From UBA4781 sp963556045 (GTDB taxonomy: Bacteria; Chloroflexota; Anaerolineae; Anaerolineales; Anaerolineaceae), in the NCBI GenBank assembly GCA_963556045.3, contig CAUVYA020000002.1:1612001-1676000 (forward strand): a stretch of 64,000 nucleotides of DNA, in the 5' to 3' direction. Both the position numbers and the translations under genes were made by a program. The notes below the pieces were generated by a model. The model was not told where the DNA came from. It did not search any database and saw only the letters and a program-made list of their open reading frames with translations. Positions 8,783 through 17,572 of this stretch are shown here, one piece after another. How positions within the stretch are numbered: position 1 is the first letter of the stretch; each line of letters starts with the position of its first letter.

Positions 8783-8890
8783 TTAATCTACATCCTTAGA
8801 ACACAATACCTTTTGATTAAATTTCTAATAATCGATTTACGATTTATATAGCTTTATGATTTTGTATTTATTGACTAATTCCGTAGAAAA

Positions 8891-9193
8891 TCATTTATTG
8901 AAATTTTGCAAAATTTCTTTTGTATTTTGATTATCACCATCGGTAACACTTTTCCAGAGAGCATAAATAACCTCATTTTTTGAAACACCCGCTTTTGCAA
9001 GCTGCTCGATGAACACCTGCGCATCAGAAGGAGATGGATCGTGAGCCTCCATGACAAGTAGGGCGGATTCCTTTTCGGCAGCAGTGAGAGAACGGTCATA
9101 ATCAATCCGCCCGGAGGAAGAAACACCCACCACGGGCAATCCTGCTGCCTTCAACTCATGATGTAATTTTGCTGGATTTATGCTTTCAGCCAT
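8891..9193 (-). CDS. Small phage-type structural protein
   Basis: A 100-residue protein at the 3' end of the phage-like cluster. It begins MAESINPAKLHHELKAAGLP and contains VVGVSSSGRIDYDRSLTAAE, a pattern I associate with small proteins encoded after tail-fibre or tail-appendage genes in many phages. It then has two helical segments. The start at 9193 lies inside the end of the upstream gene (16-base overlap), a tight arrangement typical of phage late operons. A longer frame from 9274 exists but runs through the neighbour's coding sequence, so the internal ATG is preferred. The function is unknown. Confidence 0.65.
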   Translation of the reverse strand: MAESINPAKLHHELKAAGLPVVGVSSSGRIDYDRSLTAAEKESALLVMEAHDPSPSDAQVFIEQLAKAGVSKNEVIYALWKSVTDGDNQNTKEILQNFNK

Positions 9194-10488
9194 CCGAAAC
9201 CTCCCCATTGTGTAGCACTTGGAATAGAAGCACGTACTGAAAAAAAGGTGGACGTTCCTACCCCTGTAGTCCATTCTGTAAGTGTGAGATAATGGTAACC
9301 TGATCCCATAATTTTATTAAAAATCGAAAAAATTGTAGTTAAGTTTATATCTGTAAAATCACGTATGTCAGCATTATTAGCACTGGTGGAATCCAAAGCA
9401 ATACCCACACAGGAACCGCCGCTGGATGAATTGGTGACGTAGCCGGTATGCATGAGATAGACCGGATCCTGCGTAAGCCCCAGCACGAACTCGACCTTAT
9501 TGTCAGGGTTGTTATTGAGCGGGCGCCAGACAGCCGATGAATAGGTCCAGGAATCATCCTGCTCCACACGCTTCAGGATGCGCTGAGTGCGGTTGAACAT
9601 ATTCCACACAAAACGCTTCTCGGCGTAATCCGCACAGCAGCCGGCGGAAGAGAGGGTGCGGATGGTGCCCAGATAACGGTCTGTTGCAGCGCCCGCGCGC
9701 ACCGGAATGCCATCCTGCAGACTGTAGCCAGACGCACGCAGATTGTCATTTGACCAGGCAACCGTGGATAATTTCAATTCCCCTTCATCGTTGTAGATAA
9801 AAACATCATAGTTTGTACTGGCAGAAAGCCCGGAGAGAGAAAGGGAGAGCTGGTCAAAGGAATACAGTCGCCAGCCAAAACCGGGCACATACAGCGAAAT
9901 GCGGTTGCTGGTGTGGGGTGCATAGAAAAGAACGGTCGCCGAGGTAATATCGTTCGAGACGGGAGTGCCGGAAGCGAGCGTAAGGCGCCCACCGGTTTGA
10001 ATGGGATTATTGTGATAGAGCAGCCCCGCAATATAATCGCTCAGCTCGGTGCGCACGGAATCACGCACAATGACAGAACCATCATAATAAAACCTGCCGA
10101 TGCGGCGCTTGCCGGCACTCTCGGTTGGTGAGGTGGAAATGGAAAGGGTAAAACTGGTCGAGCCTGCCGTGCGGTTGGCAAACACATACCAGCTGCCGGT
10201 CCCATTGGGAGCAGAAGCCGCATCCAGGTCGATATTGGCAGCTGTCTGCAAAAGATGATCGCCGACGAAGATGGAAACAGGATCATCAGCGGAAGCGGGT
10301 ACGCGCACCTGGGCTGTATTGATTTTTTCGAGCGTGAGGCGGGTTTCGTAGCGCTTGATGAATTGACCAAGCGTAACGGCATCAGCCGGGGACTGCCCGC
10401 AGTAGAGCGCATCAGCGCGCAGGTTGTTGTACTGGCTCGCCAGAGTGGCATCCCCGGGCGAGATGGGGGAAGTAAGTGGGTAGGTCAT
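9178..10488 (-). CDS. Phage tail-fibre/appendage-like structural protein
   Basis: A 436-residue protein of the phage-like cluster. The N-terminus (MTYPLTSPISPGDATLASQYNNLRADAL) resembles the start of phage proteins that open with a fixed particle-binding segment. The middle is strand-rich, with many Ser/Thr/Gly repeats (SLSLSGLSASTNYDVFIYNDE), and the C-terminus ends in GGFGWLKA. This composition fits an appendage or receptor-contacting fibre. No enzymatic motif is seen. It is the longest gene downstream of the head genes, and no tape measure, sheath or baseplate gene lies between, so how it would attach to a particle is unclear. The reading frame is intact, unlike several of its neighbours. 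Confidence 0.6.
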   Translation of the reverse strand: MTYPLTSPISPGDATLASQYNNLRADALYCGQSPADAVTLGQFIKRYETRLTLEKINTAQVRVPASADDPVSIFVGDHLLQTAANIDLDAASAPNGTGSWYVFANRTAGSTSFTLSISTSPTESAGKRRIGRFYYDGSVIVRDSVRTELSDYIAGLLYHNNPIQTGGRLTLASGTPVSNDITSATVLFYAPHTSNRISLYVPGFGWRLYSFDQLSLSLSGLSASTNYDVFIYNDEGELKLSTVAWSNDNLRASGYSLQDGIPVRAGAATDRYLGTIRTLSSAGCCADYAEKRFVWNMFNRTQRILKRVEQDDSWTYSSAVWRPLNNNPDNKVEFVLGLTQDPVYLMHTGYVTNSSSGGSCVGIALDSTSANNADIRDFTDINLTTIFSIFNKIMGSGYHYLTLTEWTTGVGTSTFFSVRASIPSATQWGGFGWLKA

Positions 10489-10516
10489 TGCTTATATCCT
10501 TTCTTGGGTTCATTCT

Positions 10517-11001
10517 TCAGCGCCACAGCATACCCTCCCCCCAGCAGATATCCACGCCATCCCACACAGAAGCGAAGAAGATCTCGCTATCAATGGGTGG
10601 GTGGTAATCGGCGAGGTTGTAGAACTGCAGGGCAATATGGGATACATCCGGCTGATGCAGTTCGGTAGCGGAATGACCGGTGGAGACCATGCCGGAGAAA
10701 ACGCCCATGACGGTATCAATGGCGAGCGAATCAGGCTGCTCAAGGTATTCCAGCAGGCGGGCATACATGCAGCGCGCGCGAATCGGCATGCTCGGAACCG
10801 TCGTGGTTCTTGAGATCATCCGCCAGGATGAGTGTAAAGTACACGCGAATGGTGATCACTCCCTTTTCCACCACGCGCTGGACCGAGAGGGAATTGCCGC
10901 GCACGGATGGGATCATAGGCAAACAGGAAGCCGAAGGGCTGCCCGGAGTTGACATCCGGATGATTGAAACGCACATCGCAGTTCTTTCCAAGCGTATACA
11001 T
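10517..11001 (-). pseudogene. Frameshifted phage structural gene (about 160 codons)
   Basis: A single coding region is split over three frames. It starts with the ATG at 11001 (MYTLGKNCDVRFNHPDVNSG), sharing one base with the stop of the upstream head gene. Near 10910 a run of three C (GATCCCATCC) moves the sense reading into a second frame (SVRGNSLSVQRVVEKGVITI). Near 10775, at a GCGCGC tract, it moves again to a third frame (CMYARLLEYLEQPDSLAID) that ends at 10517. Each piece looks protein-like only in its own frame. The rebuilt protein would be about 160 residues, a size fitting a head-completion or neck protein, but I do not recognise a family. These could be genuine lesions or base-calling errors. 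Confidence 0.6.
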
Positions 11002-12203
11002 CAACGGTAGACCTCATGGGGCAGATCTGCCGATGGATAGACAGGCGATTCAAAATTACTGGTGAAGAAATCATCGAACCAGGACTGGTAGGGTGGAAAA
11101 GGATACTGGGTATTGTAGATCACCAGGCGCGGGTTGGAGAAGAGCGAATTGGGGCGGTTGATGCGCTCGACCTGCTCAAAGGCTTCCTGCCAGTTGCCGG
11201 TCTGCTGGAAGGCTTCGGTGAGCGACTGCACCATAGTCACATCCCAGGGCATGAGACGCTTGAGCCACCAGCGCGTGTAGGTGTTGACCTGCATGCGATC
11301 GATCCACGGCTCCACGCCGAACACATCCAGCGAGGATTCGGGGGTATCCTCAGCCACCGGTTCCAGGCGGCAGTCACAGCAAGGATGAAAGCCGGGCATG
11401 ACGGTATCATGCCACACGATGAGGGCATACACCCGCCCGCGCATGAGATTGCAGATATCGCAGTTGGGTCCTTCGGTGACCCAGCGGTATTTGGTCTTGT
11501 TCTCCTGAATGCTGACGCCATCGCCAGAGAAGAGCAGCGGTTCACCATTCATCGGCTTGATCCTCGCCATCCAGAGCCCAGAAGGAATCTGGGAAAGATA
11601 GCCTGGGTCTGTTCTGAGCGGATGGTCAAGCAGAAATTCACGGAAGCGCTCATACTGGGTCTGCCCCCACAGCATGAGCTGGTTGGGATCGCCCGCCTTG
11701 CCGCCCCACTGTTCAATGGTGCCCGCTGCGCGCGACATGGCGGCTGCCCCGGCAGCGCCCACCACCAGCATGGAGGTATGATCAGCGCGCATGGTGGTGA
11801 AATCTTCTCCATCAAGCCCATCCAGAGTATGCCGGCGGGCATAGCGCACAAAAAGGACCTGCCCGACAAGAGGAACCGGAGAGCCGGTGAAATGGACAAA
11901 AGGCTGCCCCTCGTTGAAAAAGACATAGAAATCTTCGCGGGCATTGAAGGAGGGATCCAGAAGAGCAGTATCGTAGGGCAGGATGAGCTGCAGCACAGCC
12001 AGCAGGCTGGTGCAGTAAATGAGCGGCTGCGCACGACCCGACATGACAAGCGGGAAAGAGTATTCGGTGATATCGGGGAAAGCCTGCGAGTATTCATCCA
12101 GAACGCGGCGGATGGCTTCATCCACGATGTCGTTCTCGAATTTCTCATTGGTGGATTTGAGGGTGTTGAGAACGCGAGTGCGGTAGGTTTCAAGATTGGT
12201 CAT
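11001..12203 (-). CDS. Phage head/connector protein with gpF-like cysteine motif
   Basis: A 400-residue phage structural protein. The start at 12203 (MTNLETYRTRV) is chosen because AGGAGC precedes it. The longer frame from 12323 runs into the repeat-filled gap. The N-terminal third (DEAIRRVLDEYSQAFPDITEY) resembles short head-tail adaptor proteins. The C-terminal half has GPNCDICNLMRGRVYAL followed by HPCCDCRLEP, the C-x2-C plus H-P-x-C-x-C pattern of minor head (SPP1 gp7 / Mu gpF-like) proteins. It may therefore be an adaptor fused to a head-morphogenesis domain. It lies between the holin-like pair and the frameshifted gene. The assignment as a head protein is moderate; the exact role is inferred. 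Confidence 0.6.
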   Translation of the reverse strand: MTNLETYRTRVLNTLKSTNEKFENDIVDEAIRRVLDEYSQAFPDITEYSFPLVMSGRAQPLIYCTSLLAVLQLILPYDTALLDPSFNAREDFYVFFNEGQPFVHFTGSPVPLVGQVLFVRYARRHTLDGLDGEDFTTMRADHTSMLVVGAAGAAAMSRAAGTIEQWGGKAGDPNQLMLWGQTQYERFREFLLDHPLRTDPGYLSQIPSGLWMARIKPMNGEPLLFSGDGVSIQENKTKYRWVTEGPNCDICNLMRGRVYALIVWHDTVMPGFHPCCDCRLEPVAEDTPESSLDVFGVEPWIDRMQVNTYTRWWLKRLMPWDVTMVQSLTEAFQQTGNWQEAFEQVERINRPNSLFSNPRLVIYNTQYPFPPYQSWFDDFFTSNFESPVYPSADLPHEVYR

Positions 12204-12277
12204 GGATACTGCTCCTATCTTACAAATTAAGTCGAACGCCTTGTGAGATGGTTTGATGCGCTCAGGATGATGGGATC

Positions 12278-12432
12278 GATCCCCACCTGCCCTCCCCTTA
12301 GGAAGGGAGGAGAGCATCCCCACCTAACCTCCCCTTGCATAAGGGGAGGAAATTAACCCCACCCTGCCCGACCCTGTTAGGAGGGGAGGAAATGTATCCC
12401 CATCCTAACCTCTCCTTCAGGAAAGGGGAGGG
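12278..12432. repeat. Palindromic repeat family A, four copies
   Basis: Four degenerate head-to-tail copies of a unit of about 38 bases in the gap before the head gene. Each has the form ATCCCCACC(C)TNNCCTCCCC-loop-GGGGAGGAAAT, so each unit can fold into a GC-rich hairpin. The same unit recurs at 12955-13110, 15285-15490 and 17845-17882. Just upstream (about 12255-12275), TGCGCTCAGGATGATG is a piece of repeat family B. Confidence 0.85.
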
Positions 12433-12446
12433 ATGAGCGGCAGGCA

Positions 12447-12732
12447 TCAGGCGGAGTTTTCTTTAGCAGGGCGACCACGCCCGCGTTTGGCAGGCGCCGG
12501 CGGTGGGATCTGCTTCAGCAGGGTCAGTCTGCGCTTCATCCTTATTTTCTTCCGGACGAATGCGGTACTGACCGCTCTTGAGAGCCTGGCTGACCTGCTT
12601 TTCGGTCAGCACCAGCTTGCGCCCATCAGGCAGGATGATGACCAGCTCGCCCCCCACACGGCGGGCGAAATCGAGCGGGTCCACGCCGATGATCTCACGC
12701 ACCAGCGCGAGGTCCTGTTCTGTTCTGGTCAC
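12447..12732 (-). pseudogene. Small phage protein with AT-hook-like tail, frameshifted
   Basis: Starts at the ATG 12732, overlapping the stop of the holin-like gene by four bases. The first about 75 residues (MTRTEQDLALVREIIGVDP...) form a short domain containing LPDGRKLVLTEKQVSQAL. As it stands the frame ends in an unnatural AGACQTRAWSPC. Removing one C from the CCC at about 12512 restores a reading ending PPPAPAKRGRGRPAKENSA, with an AT-hook-like KRGRGRPAK and a stop at 12447. I therefore read it as one protein of about 94 residues broken by a one-base insertion. The function is unknown; a basic tail could bind DNA. Confidence 0.55.
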
Positions 12733-12944
12733 GATAACAGCCCTCCCGCGCCCTTGCCGGCGTCTTCAATGGCAACGCCGGTGATGTAGGCGATCAGCAG
12801 GTAGACCACATTGGCTACCTGCTCTGCTTCCAGCGGGAAGTCAGGGTAGAACTCTTTGACCACGATGAGGATACAGCCAATAAAGGCTGCCCAGAATTTG
12901 CGGGAAGCGAGCACACCGAGGAATTTGTTGGGTTTGGTATTCAT
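12729..12944 (-). CDS. Holin-like small membrane protein
   Basis: A 71-residue protein with two hydrophobic segments (FWAAFIGCILIVVKEFY and VANVVYLLIAYITGVAI) separated by a short PDFPLEAEQ loop, and a charged N-terminus. Both the layout and the wording match small phage membrane proteins usually annotated as holins. In a lytic cassette a holin would let the GH25 lysozyme (16892-17572) reach peptidoglycan, but here the two genes are about 4 kb apart. The start is preceded by GAAAGG. The end overlaps the next gene's start (ATGA). Confidence 0.6.
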   Translation of the reverse strand: MNTKPNKFLGVLASRKFWAAFIGCILIVVKEFYPDFPLEAEQVANVVYLLIAYITGVAIEDAGKGAGGLLS

Positions 12945-13260
12945 GATTGACCTTTCTGTGGGGAGGAATTGATCCCCACCCTAGCCCTCCCCTTGGAAAA
13001 GGGAGGAAATTATTGGAAAAGGGGAGGAATTGATCCCCACCCTGCTCTCCCCTTGGAAAAGGGAGGAAACCATCACCACCCCTGCCCCCCCCTTGGAAAG
13101 GGGAGGGTTTATGAGGAGTGGAGGAACCAGACGATCTGAGGAGGCTTGCCTGGTTTCTTTCCGGAAATGTTTTGTTTGCAAGGTTCACAATCTTTGGCGA
13201 GCGCAGGCCGAGATTCTTCGCTGCGCTCAGAATGACGATCTCTGCTATTGAGCGAGAAGA
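12945..13260. repeat. Gene-free gap with repeat families A and B
   Basis: The 316 bases between the holin-like gene and the capsid gene hold three or four copies of the palindromic unit A (12955-13110, with cores such as CCTCCCCTTGGAAAAGGGAGG). They also hold one copy of family B at about 13205-13242 (GATTCTTCGCTGCGCTCAGAATGAC). Translations across this gap that give PLEKGG-like or FFAALRMT-like peptides are repeat artefacts, not genes. Confidence 0.85.
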
Positions 13261-15264
13261 TCAGACATCCGCGACGTTATTCTTGTGCAGCGGGCGGAAG
13301 TCATTGACCCACACTGCCAGGAAGTGACGCACCTTGAGGCGGTGCTCATCATTGCTGAAGACCGCCGGGCTGAGCTCATCACCCGCGATGAAGATCTCGG
13401 GCATGAGACCAAAGCGATCACCCACATAGATGGCGGGGGCAATGGCGGGATCGCAGACCGCTGCCCAGTCGCTGGGGTCGCTCCATTCCGGAACGGTGAT
13501 CACATCGCCGGGCTGACCGCGCTGCATATTCTCGGAATAAATGCTGGCGGCATTTTCGAGGGTGGGATAGAGGATCTTCATGCCTGCCAGCTGCAGGGGG
13601 CGCGGAACGAGCAAGAAGCGCGGGGTTGATCGCCATGGCGGGACCGCTGCCATACACACCGGAGGCGTTCTTGATGAGCATGGGCTGCCGGTAGACAGCA
13701 GACTGCACCTCATCCCACTCAGCCGCCGAAAGCGCCACCGTGCGCAGGTTGGCATGCCCGCCGGCGCTGGAGGCTGCGCTGGCATTGAACAATGCGCCGC
13801 CATCAGCCATATCAGGACCCACACCAGCCTCACAGGTGAAGATGCCCGCCACCAGCGAAGAGATCTTGCGCAGACCAGCCGCCGCCAGCTCGCGCGGATA
13901 GGACGCCAGCTTGCGGGATTCATCACGATCGATCAATTCGAGGGTGAGCGGGATGTAGCCGCCGTATTTCACGAAGCTGGCGGTTTCAGGGCTGTCGCCC
14001 ACCACCAGCTCGGTGTAGGCGGCGCCTTCATCCACGGAAGGCAGGTCGCCGACCGTGCCAATGAGGGTCCCTGTGATGGTGTTGAGGGTATTGAAATGCT
14101 CCACCCTTGCCACACGCGACCACCAGTCATAGCCGGCGCGACCGAGCTGATCCCAGGTGTTGACCACGATCTTGTTGAGGGCAATTCTTTGACCAGACCG
14201 GTGAAATCAGCGGTGGTGGCGAGCTGCACCCGGTCGGCAAAGAAACCGCCATGCAGGTTGTAGTCGCCGGTGAGCATGAGATACAGCTCGCGGATGCCGG
14301 AGAGCGGGCGAACTTCCAGCTTTTCAGCCTGCGCGTCGCGCGGAGCGCCCAGCAGATCATCAACCGCTGCCTGCAGTTTGTCGCCGGAATCGAACATGGA
14401 ATGGATGCGCGGACCCTGCACCACAGACGAACCAGACAGCTCGGAGATGAGCGCGCGGGTGTCTTCGATGGCAGACTGCAGCTCAGCCGGTTCGAAAGCC
14501 CTGCCGTTGAACTGTTTGCGTAGGCGTTCCTGCGCAGGAGCGGGCAGTTTGGCAGCGGCAAGGGCGGATTCAAGGAACTGGGCGCACATTTGCACGCGCA
14601 GTTCGGAGACCTTGCCGGCTTCCTGCTCCATCTCCTTGAATTTTTCGCGCGCGCCCACCAGCTGGTCAATAGCCTGTTGATCACGCTGGATGCGCTCGCG
14701 CACCGGGGACGGATCGAGAGGTTCCTGCTGCAGGGTGAACTGCTCGGGTTTGTTATTTTCAGATCGTTCGGACATAGGTGTTCCTTTCAGTTTTTGATAG
14801 ATCTCGCGGATGAATTCCCCGCCGCGAGCGGGATGCACCACCAGGTCGACCGAGAACACGCGCAGGATCTCCTGCACCTGTTTGCCCTGGGCGGTGAAGA
14901 CGATGTCGGCGGAAAAGCCGACCGCCGGCTTGCGCTGTTGATCAGCAGCCAGAATCTGCCTGCCCATCTCGCGCAATACTTCCGCTGCCGGACCGATGGG
15001 ATTGAGGTTCAGTTTGATGCCTTTGGATTGTTCATCCCAGCGCGGGTCATGGCAGACACCTGCCAGGTCGTGCACGGAGTGACCAAACCAGTGGTGATCG
15101 ATGAAGGTTTCCGCGCCATCCCACAGGGAGACGGACTTCGCGAGGGCAGTTTCGGAGAACTGCCAGCCGTTGCCCTCCCCGGCGGTGATGGCGAGGATCT
15201 CGAATTCGCCTTTTTCATTGACGCTGGCGGATTCAAGGGTGATGCGGTGTTGTTGTTCTTGCAT
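13261..15264 (-). pseudogene. Fused prohead protease-major capsid gene with two frameshifts
   Basis: Residues 1-160 (from the ATG at 15264) look like a Mu-type/HK97-type prohead protease (VSLWDGAETFIDHHWFGHS, GFSADIVFTAQ, SVDLVVHPARGGEF). A helical scaffold-like segment follows, then a capsid domain. Sense coding leaves the first frame near 14180 after FTGLVKEL and resumes as LNKIVVNTWDQLGRAG in a second frame. It shifts again near 13627 at CCCC, from AMAINP to RFLLVPRPLQLAGMK, ending at 13261 with NDFRPLHKNNVADV. One C added at the first site and one removed at the second restore a protein of about 668 residues. An in-frame internal ATG at 14775 with its own ribosome site may give a separate capsid product. 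As given, no capsid can be made. Confidence 0.75.
14775..14787 (-). promoter_or_regulatory. Internal ribosome site and start for scaffold/capsid
   Basis: Inside the protease-capsid gene, AAAGGAA (14787-14781) lies 5 bases before an in-frame ATG (14775-14773) that begins MSERSENNKPEQF. This is the classic layout of a nested phage protease/scaffold pair: the long product is the protease fusion and the short product lacks the protease. Confidence 0.5.
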
Positions 15265-15284
15265 AGATACTCCTTTCGATTGTG

Positions 15285-15490
15285 GGGTTGATCCCCACCC
15301 TGCCCTCCCCTTGGAAAAGGGGAGGAAAATAACCCCACCCTTGCCCTCCCCTTGGAAAAGGGAGGAGATTTACCCCACCCTCACCCTCCCCTTGGAAAAG
15401 GGAGAAATGCATCCCCACCTAACCTCCCCTTCAAAAGGGGAGGAAAACATCCCCACCCTGCCCTCCCCTTGAAAAGGGGAGGAAAATAGG
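15285..15490. repeat. Palindromic repeat family A, about five copies
   Basis: The 233-bp gap between capsid and portal genes is almost entirely filled by five head-to-tail copies of the unit, at about 40-base spacing. Each has the form CCCACCCTNNCCTCCCCTT-(G)GAAAA-GGGGAGGAAA. These are the best-preserved copies in the window. They could act as transcription or translation punctuation, but no T tract follows the stems. Confidence 0.88.
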
Positions 15491-15497
15491 AAAATGG

Positions 15498-16895
15498 TCA
15501 TTCTTCCAGCCCGGATACGGGATCGATATCAGGCTGGGGGGGCTGCTTCTTTTTCGCGGGGTGAGCCGCGGGTGTGGCGCCCTGCTTTTGTGCAGCGGCG
15601 GCTCTCCCGCGCGCGAGCATATCCTCGATATCCACGCTTTCGCCGGTGAAGCGGTACACCAGGCGCAGGAACTCGGCATTGTCAATGAGCTGGCGATCGC
15701 GCAGTTCGGTGAGCACGCTGAGGATGTTGGCAGCAGCCACGGCGAGCGAGGAATTATCCCGCGCGGAAATATCGGTGCCGCTCAACTCGATCGCGGCGTG
15801 CGCATCAACGGATGGATCCATTTTGGCGCGCCGCTCGACCACCGCCTGCAGCAGATCTGCCAGCAGCCACAAAAAGTATTCCTGCCTCTGCTGGAAGCGG
15901 CGGAAGGTGGGACCGCCCGCCGCCTCGGCGGTGGTGCGGGTGGAGGATTCAGGCTCTGCCAGGAAATGCAGGGGGATGCCCGCCCCGCAGGCGATCATCT
16001 TCTTGAGCGCCAGCCCGTCTTCGTTGGCTTCGGAGGACTGCAGGCGCGGGTTGATGACACGCCAGTTCTCGTTCTCGTCAGAGACCAGAATGCTGCCGGG
16101 CTTGGGCGAGTGCGCGTTGAGCGCCTGCTGGCGCTGTTTGCGCTGGGCTTCGGAGTTGAATTTCGCCTGCACCACGTACAGGAAGGCATTGCGGTAGCGG
16201 TTGAGGCGGGCGCGATCTTCCAGCCAGGAGGAATAGCGCGACAGCCAGCGCAGCAGAGGCGCCAGGTCGGATTCACCCCACTGCGCCCCTGCCGGGCGGT
16301 TGATGGCATACTGCAGCATGACCGCCTTGCCCGGGTCATCATTGAGCGGGTCATAGGCGGGATAGGGCTGGGGGTCGAGATCTTCCAGGCTGCCCTTGGG
16401 GAAGAAGGCGACCGGCTGCTCGATGTCATTTTCACGCGCCGCGATCTTGTGGATATCTTTGGCGGGGATGGAGCGCAGATAGGACATGCCGGAGCTGTCG
16501 GTGGAGATGAGCACGAACAGGTTGCCGGAGCGGGTCAGTTCGTCGCACATCTCAAAAGCGCGGATGGGCATGCGATTAAGGCGGTGGTTCCAGAATTGAT
16601 CGAGGAAGTGGGCGGTGGGCGCATGCGAGCAGCTGATGGAAATGCCGCCCCCGACCACATATTCGGAGGTGAGCTCGACGATGCGGCGCGCCAGCGGATT
16701 GAGGCGCCAGGCATCCAGCGACTGGCTGAGGATCTCTTCGCGGTCCGCCTGGTAGCGGTCGCGCTCGGAATCGGTCAGCGAGCGGGAACCGAGCGCGAAG
16801 CTGGATTCCGTCTCGGCTGCCGCGAGCTGTGCCTGCACCTTGAGCTGGATGCTGTTATTGAACACCCGTTCTACGATGGTATCAAGGATGCTCAT
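15498..16895 (-). CDS. Phage portal protein
   Basis: A 465-residue protein placed between the terminase and capsid genes, where a portal is expected. It shows typical portal wording: an N-terminal helical part ending SLDAWRLNPLARRIVELTSEYVVG, FLDQFWNHRLNR, the ELTRSGNLFVLIS region that follows the wing helix, and a C-terminal helical segment DRQLIDNAEFLRLVYRFTGE. The tail is Ala/Pro/Lys-rich. The portal forms the dodecameric ring through which DNA is packed. The start overlaps the lysozyme stop by four bases (ATGA), so the genes are translationally coupled. The frame is intact. The family is clear from position and pattern. Confidence 0.8.
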   Translation of the reverse strand: MSILDTIVERVFNNSIQLKVQAQLAAAETESSFALGSRSLTDSERDRYQADREEILSQSLDAWRLNPLARRIVELTSEYVVGGGISISCSHAPTAHFLDQFWNHRLNRMPIRAFEMCDELTRSGNLFVLISTDSSGMSYLRSIPAKDIHKIAARENDIEQPVAFFPKGSLEDLDPQPYPAYDPLNDDPGKAVMLQYAINRPAGAQWGESDLAPLLRWLSRYSSWLEDRARLNRYRNAFLYVVQAKFNSEAQRKQRQQALNAHSPKPGSILVSDENENWRVINPRLQSSEANEDGLALKKMIACGAGIPLHFLAEPESSTRTTAEAAGGPTFRRFQQRQEYFLWLLADLLQAVVERRAKMDPSVDAHAAIELSGTDISARDNSSLAVAAANILSVLTELRDRQLIDNAEFLRLVYRFTGESVDIEDMLARGRAAAAQKQGATPAAHPAKKKQPPQPDIDPVSGLEE

Positions 16896-17572
16896 GGCTG
16901 CAGCATAGGGGATACCTGATCGGCGTGCGTATCCTGCACACGATATTGCGGTTCAGAACCGCTGCGGCATAAGCGCAGCAGGTCGAGCCAGGTGCCGGGG
17001 AAGAGGTTGAGATCTACATTGCCCGCCACGCCCGGAACCCTGCCCGCCGAGGTGTACTGCCAGAAGTGCCAGCGCACCCAGGGATAGAACTGGGAAGGGT
17101 AGCTGGCGCCATAGTGGGCGACCCACAGCGGGAAGCGCACGCACGCTTCCCAGCGCCCGGCATACGAGCGCCAGAAGCCCGGGCTGGTGTAGAGAATGGG
17201 GGTGATGGAGCGCGCTTTTTCGACATGCTCGAGGAACTGCAGGATAGTCTTCTGCAGAACAGCAGCCGAAGCCTTGACCTCCACATCCAGAACGGGCGGC
17301 AGCATGAGCTGACCTGCCTGTTCCTCGATGGCAGCCATGGTAGCCAGGAAATGTTCAGCCTGTTCGATGGGATCATATTTGGGCAGGAAATAGTGGTAGG
17401 CGCCGGTGGGCATGCCCTCCGCCCTGGCGCCCTGCAGGTACGCGAGAGCGCGATCATCGACATGATCGGTGCCCTCGGTGAACTTGAGAAAGCAGAATTT
17501 GATCCCGGCGGTTTTGAGGCGGGCGAAATTGACTTCACCCTGCCAGTGGGATAGATCTACGCCATGCAGCAT
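16892..17572 (-). CDS. GH25 lysozyme (endolysin)
   Basis: A 226-residue muramidase that cleaves the MurNAc-GlcNAc bond of peptidoglycan. The GH25 signature begins at HGVDLSHWQG (Asp6) and continues with FLKFTEGT, GAYHYFLP and the catalytic LPPVLDVEV (Asp96, Glu98). It ends with the WHFWQYTSAGRVPGVAGNVDLNLF block typical of the barrel's last strand. No signal peptide is seen, as expected for a holin-dependent phage endolysin. The gene sits between the large terminase and the portal, which is unusual for a lysis gene. It is separated from the terminase by a 330-bp repeat-filled gap and coupled to the portal start. The frame is intact. Confidence 0.9.
   Translation of the reverse strand: MLHGVDLSHWQGEVNFARLKTAGIKFCFLKFTEGTDHVDDRALAYLQGARAEGMPTGAYHYFLPKYDPIEQAEHFLATMAAIEEQAGQLMLPPVLDVEVKASAAVLQKTILQFLEHVEKARSITPILYTSPGFWRSYAGRWEACVRFPLWVAHYGASYPSQFYPWVRWHFWQYTSAGRVPGVAGNVDLNLFPGTWLDLLRLCRSGSEPQYRVQDTHADQVSPMLQP

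Noticed and set aside
11016..12230. A 404-codon open frame on the plus strand opposite the phage head gene
   Set aside because: It mirrors the minus-strand head gene in a GC-rich region where opposite frames lack stops. Its protein has no recognisable pattern and the minus frame has the C-x2-C and HPCCDC motifs.
13030..13327. Short frames encoding LERGG- and FAALRMT-like peptides
   Set aside because: These are translations of repeat families A and B, a known artefact type, not genes.
15285..15490. CRISPR-like or VNTR array
   Set aside because: The units are palindromic, vary in sequence and have no unique spacers. They recur in other gaps, so they are interspersed palindromic repeats.
15561..16919. 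A 452-codon open frame on the plus strand opposite the portal gene
   Set aside because: It is a shadow of the portal gene with unnatural composition. The minus-strand frame has the portal pattern and tight coupling to its neighbours.
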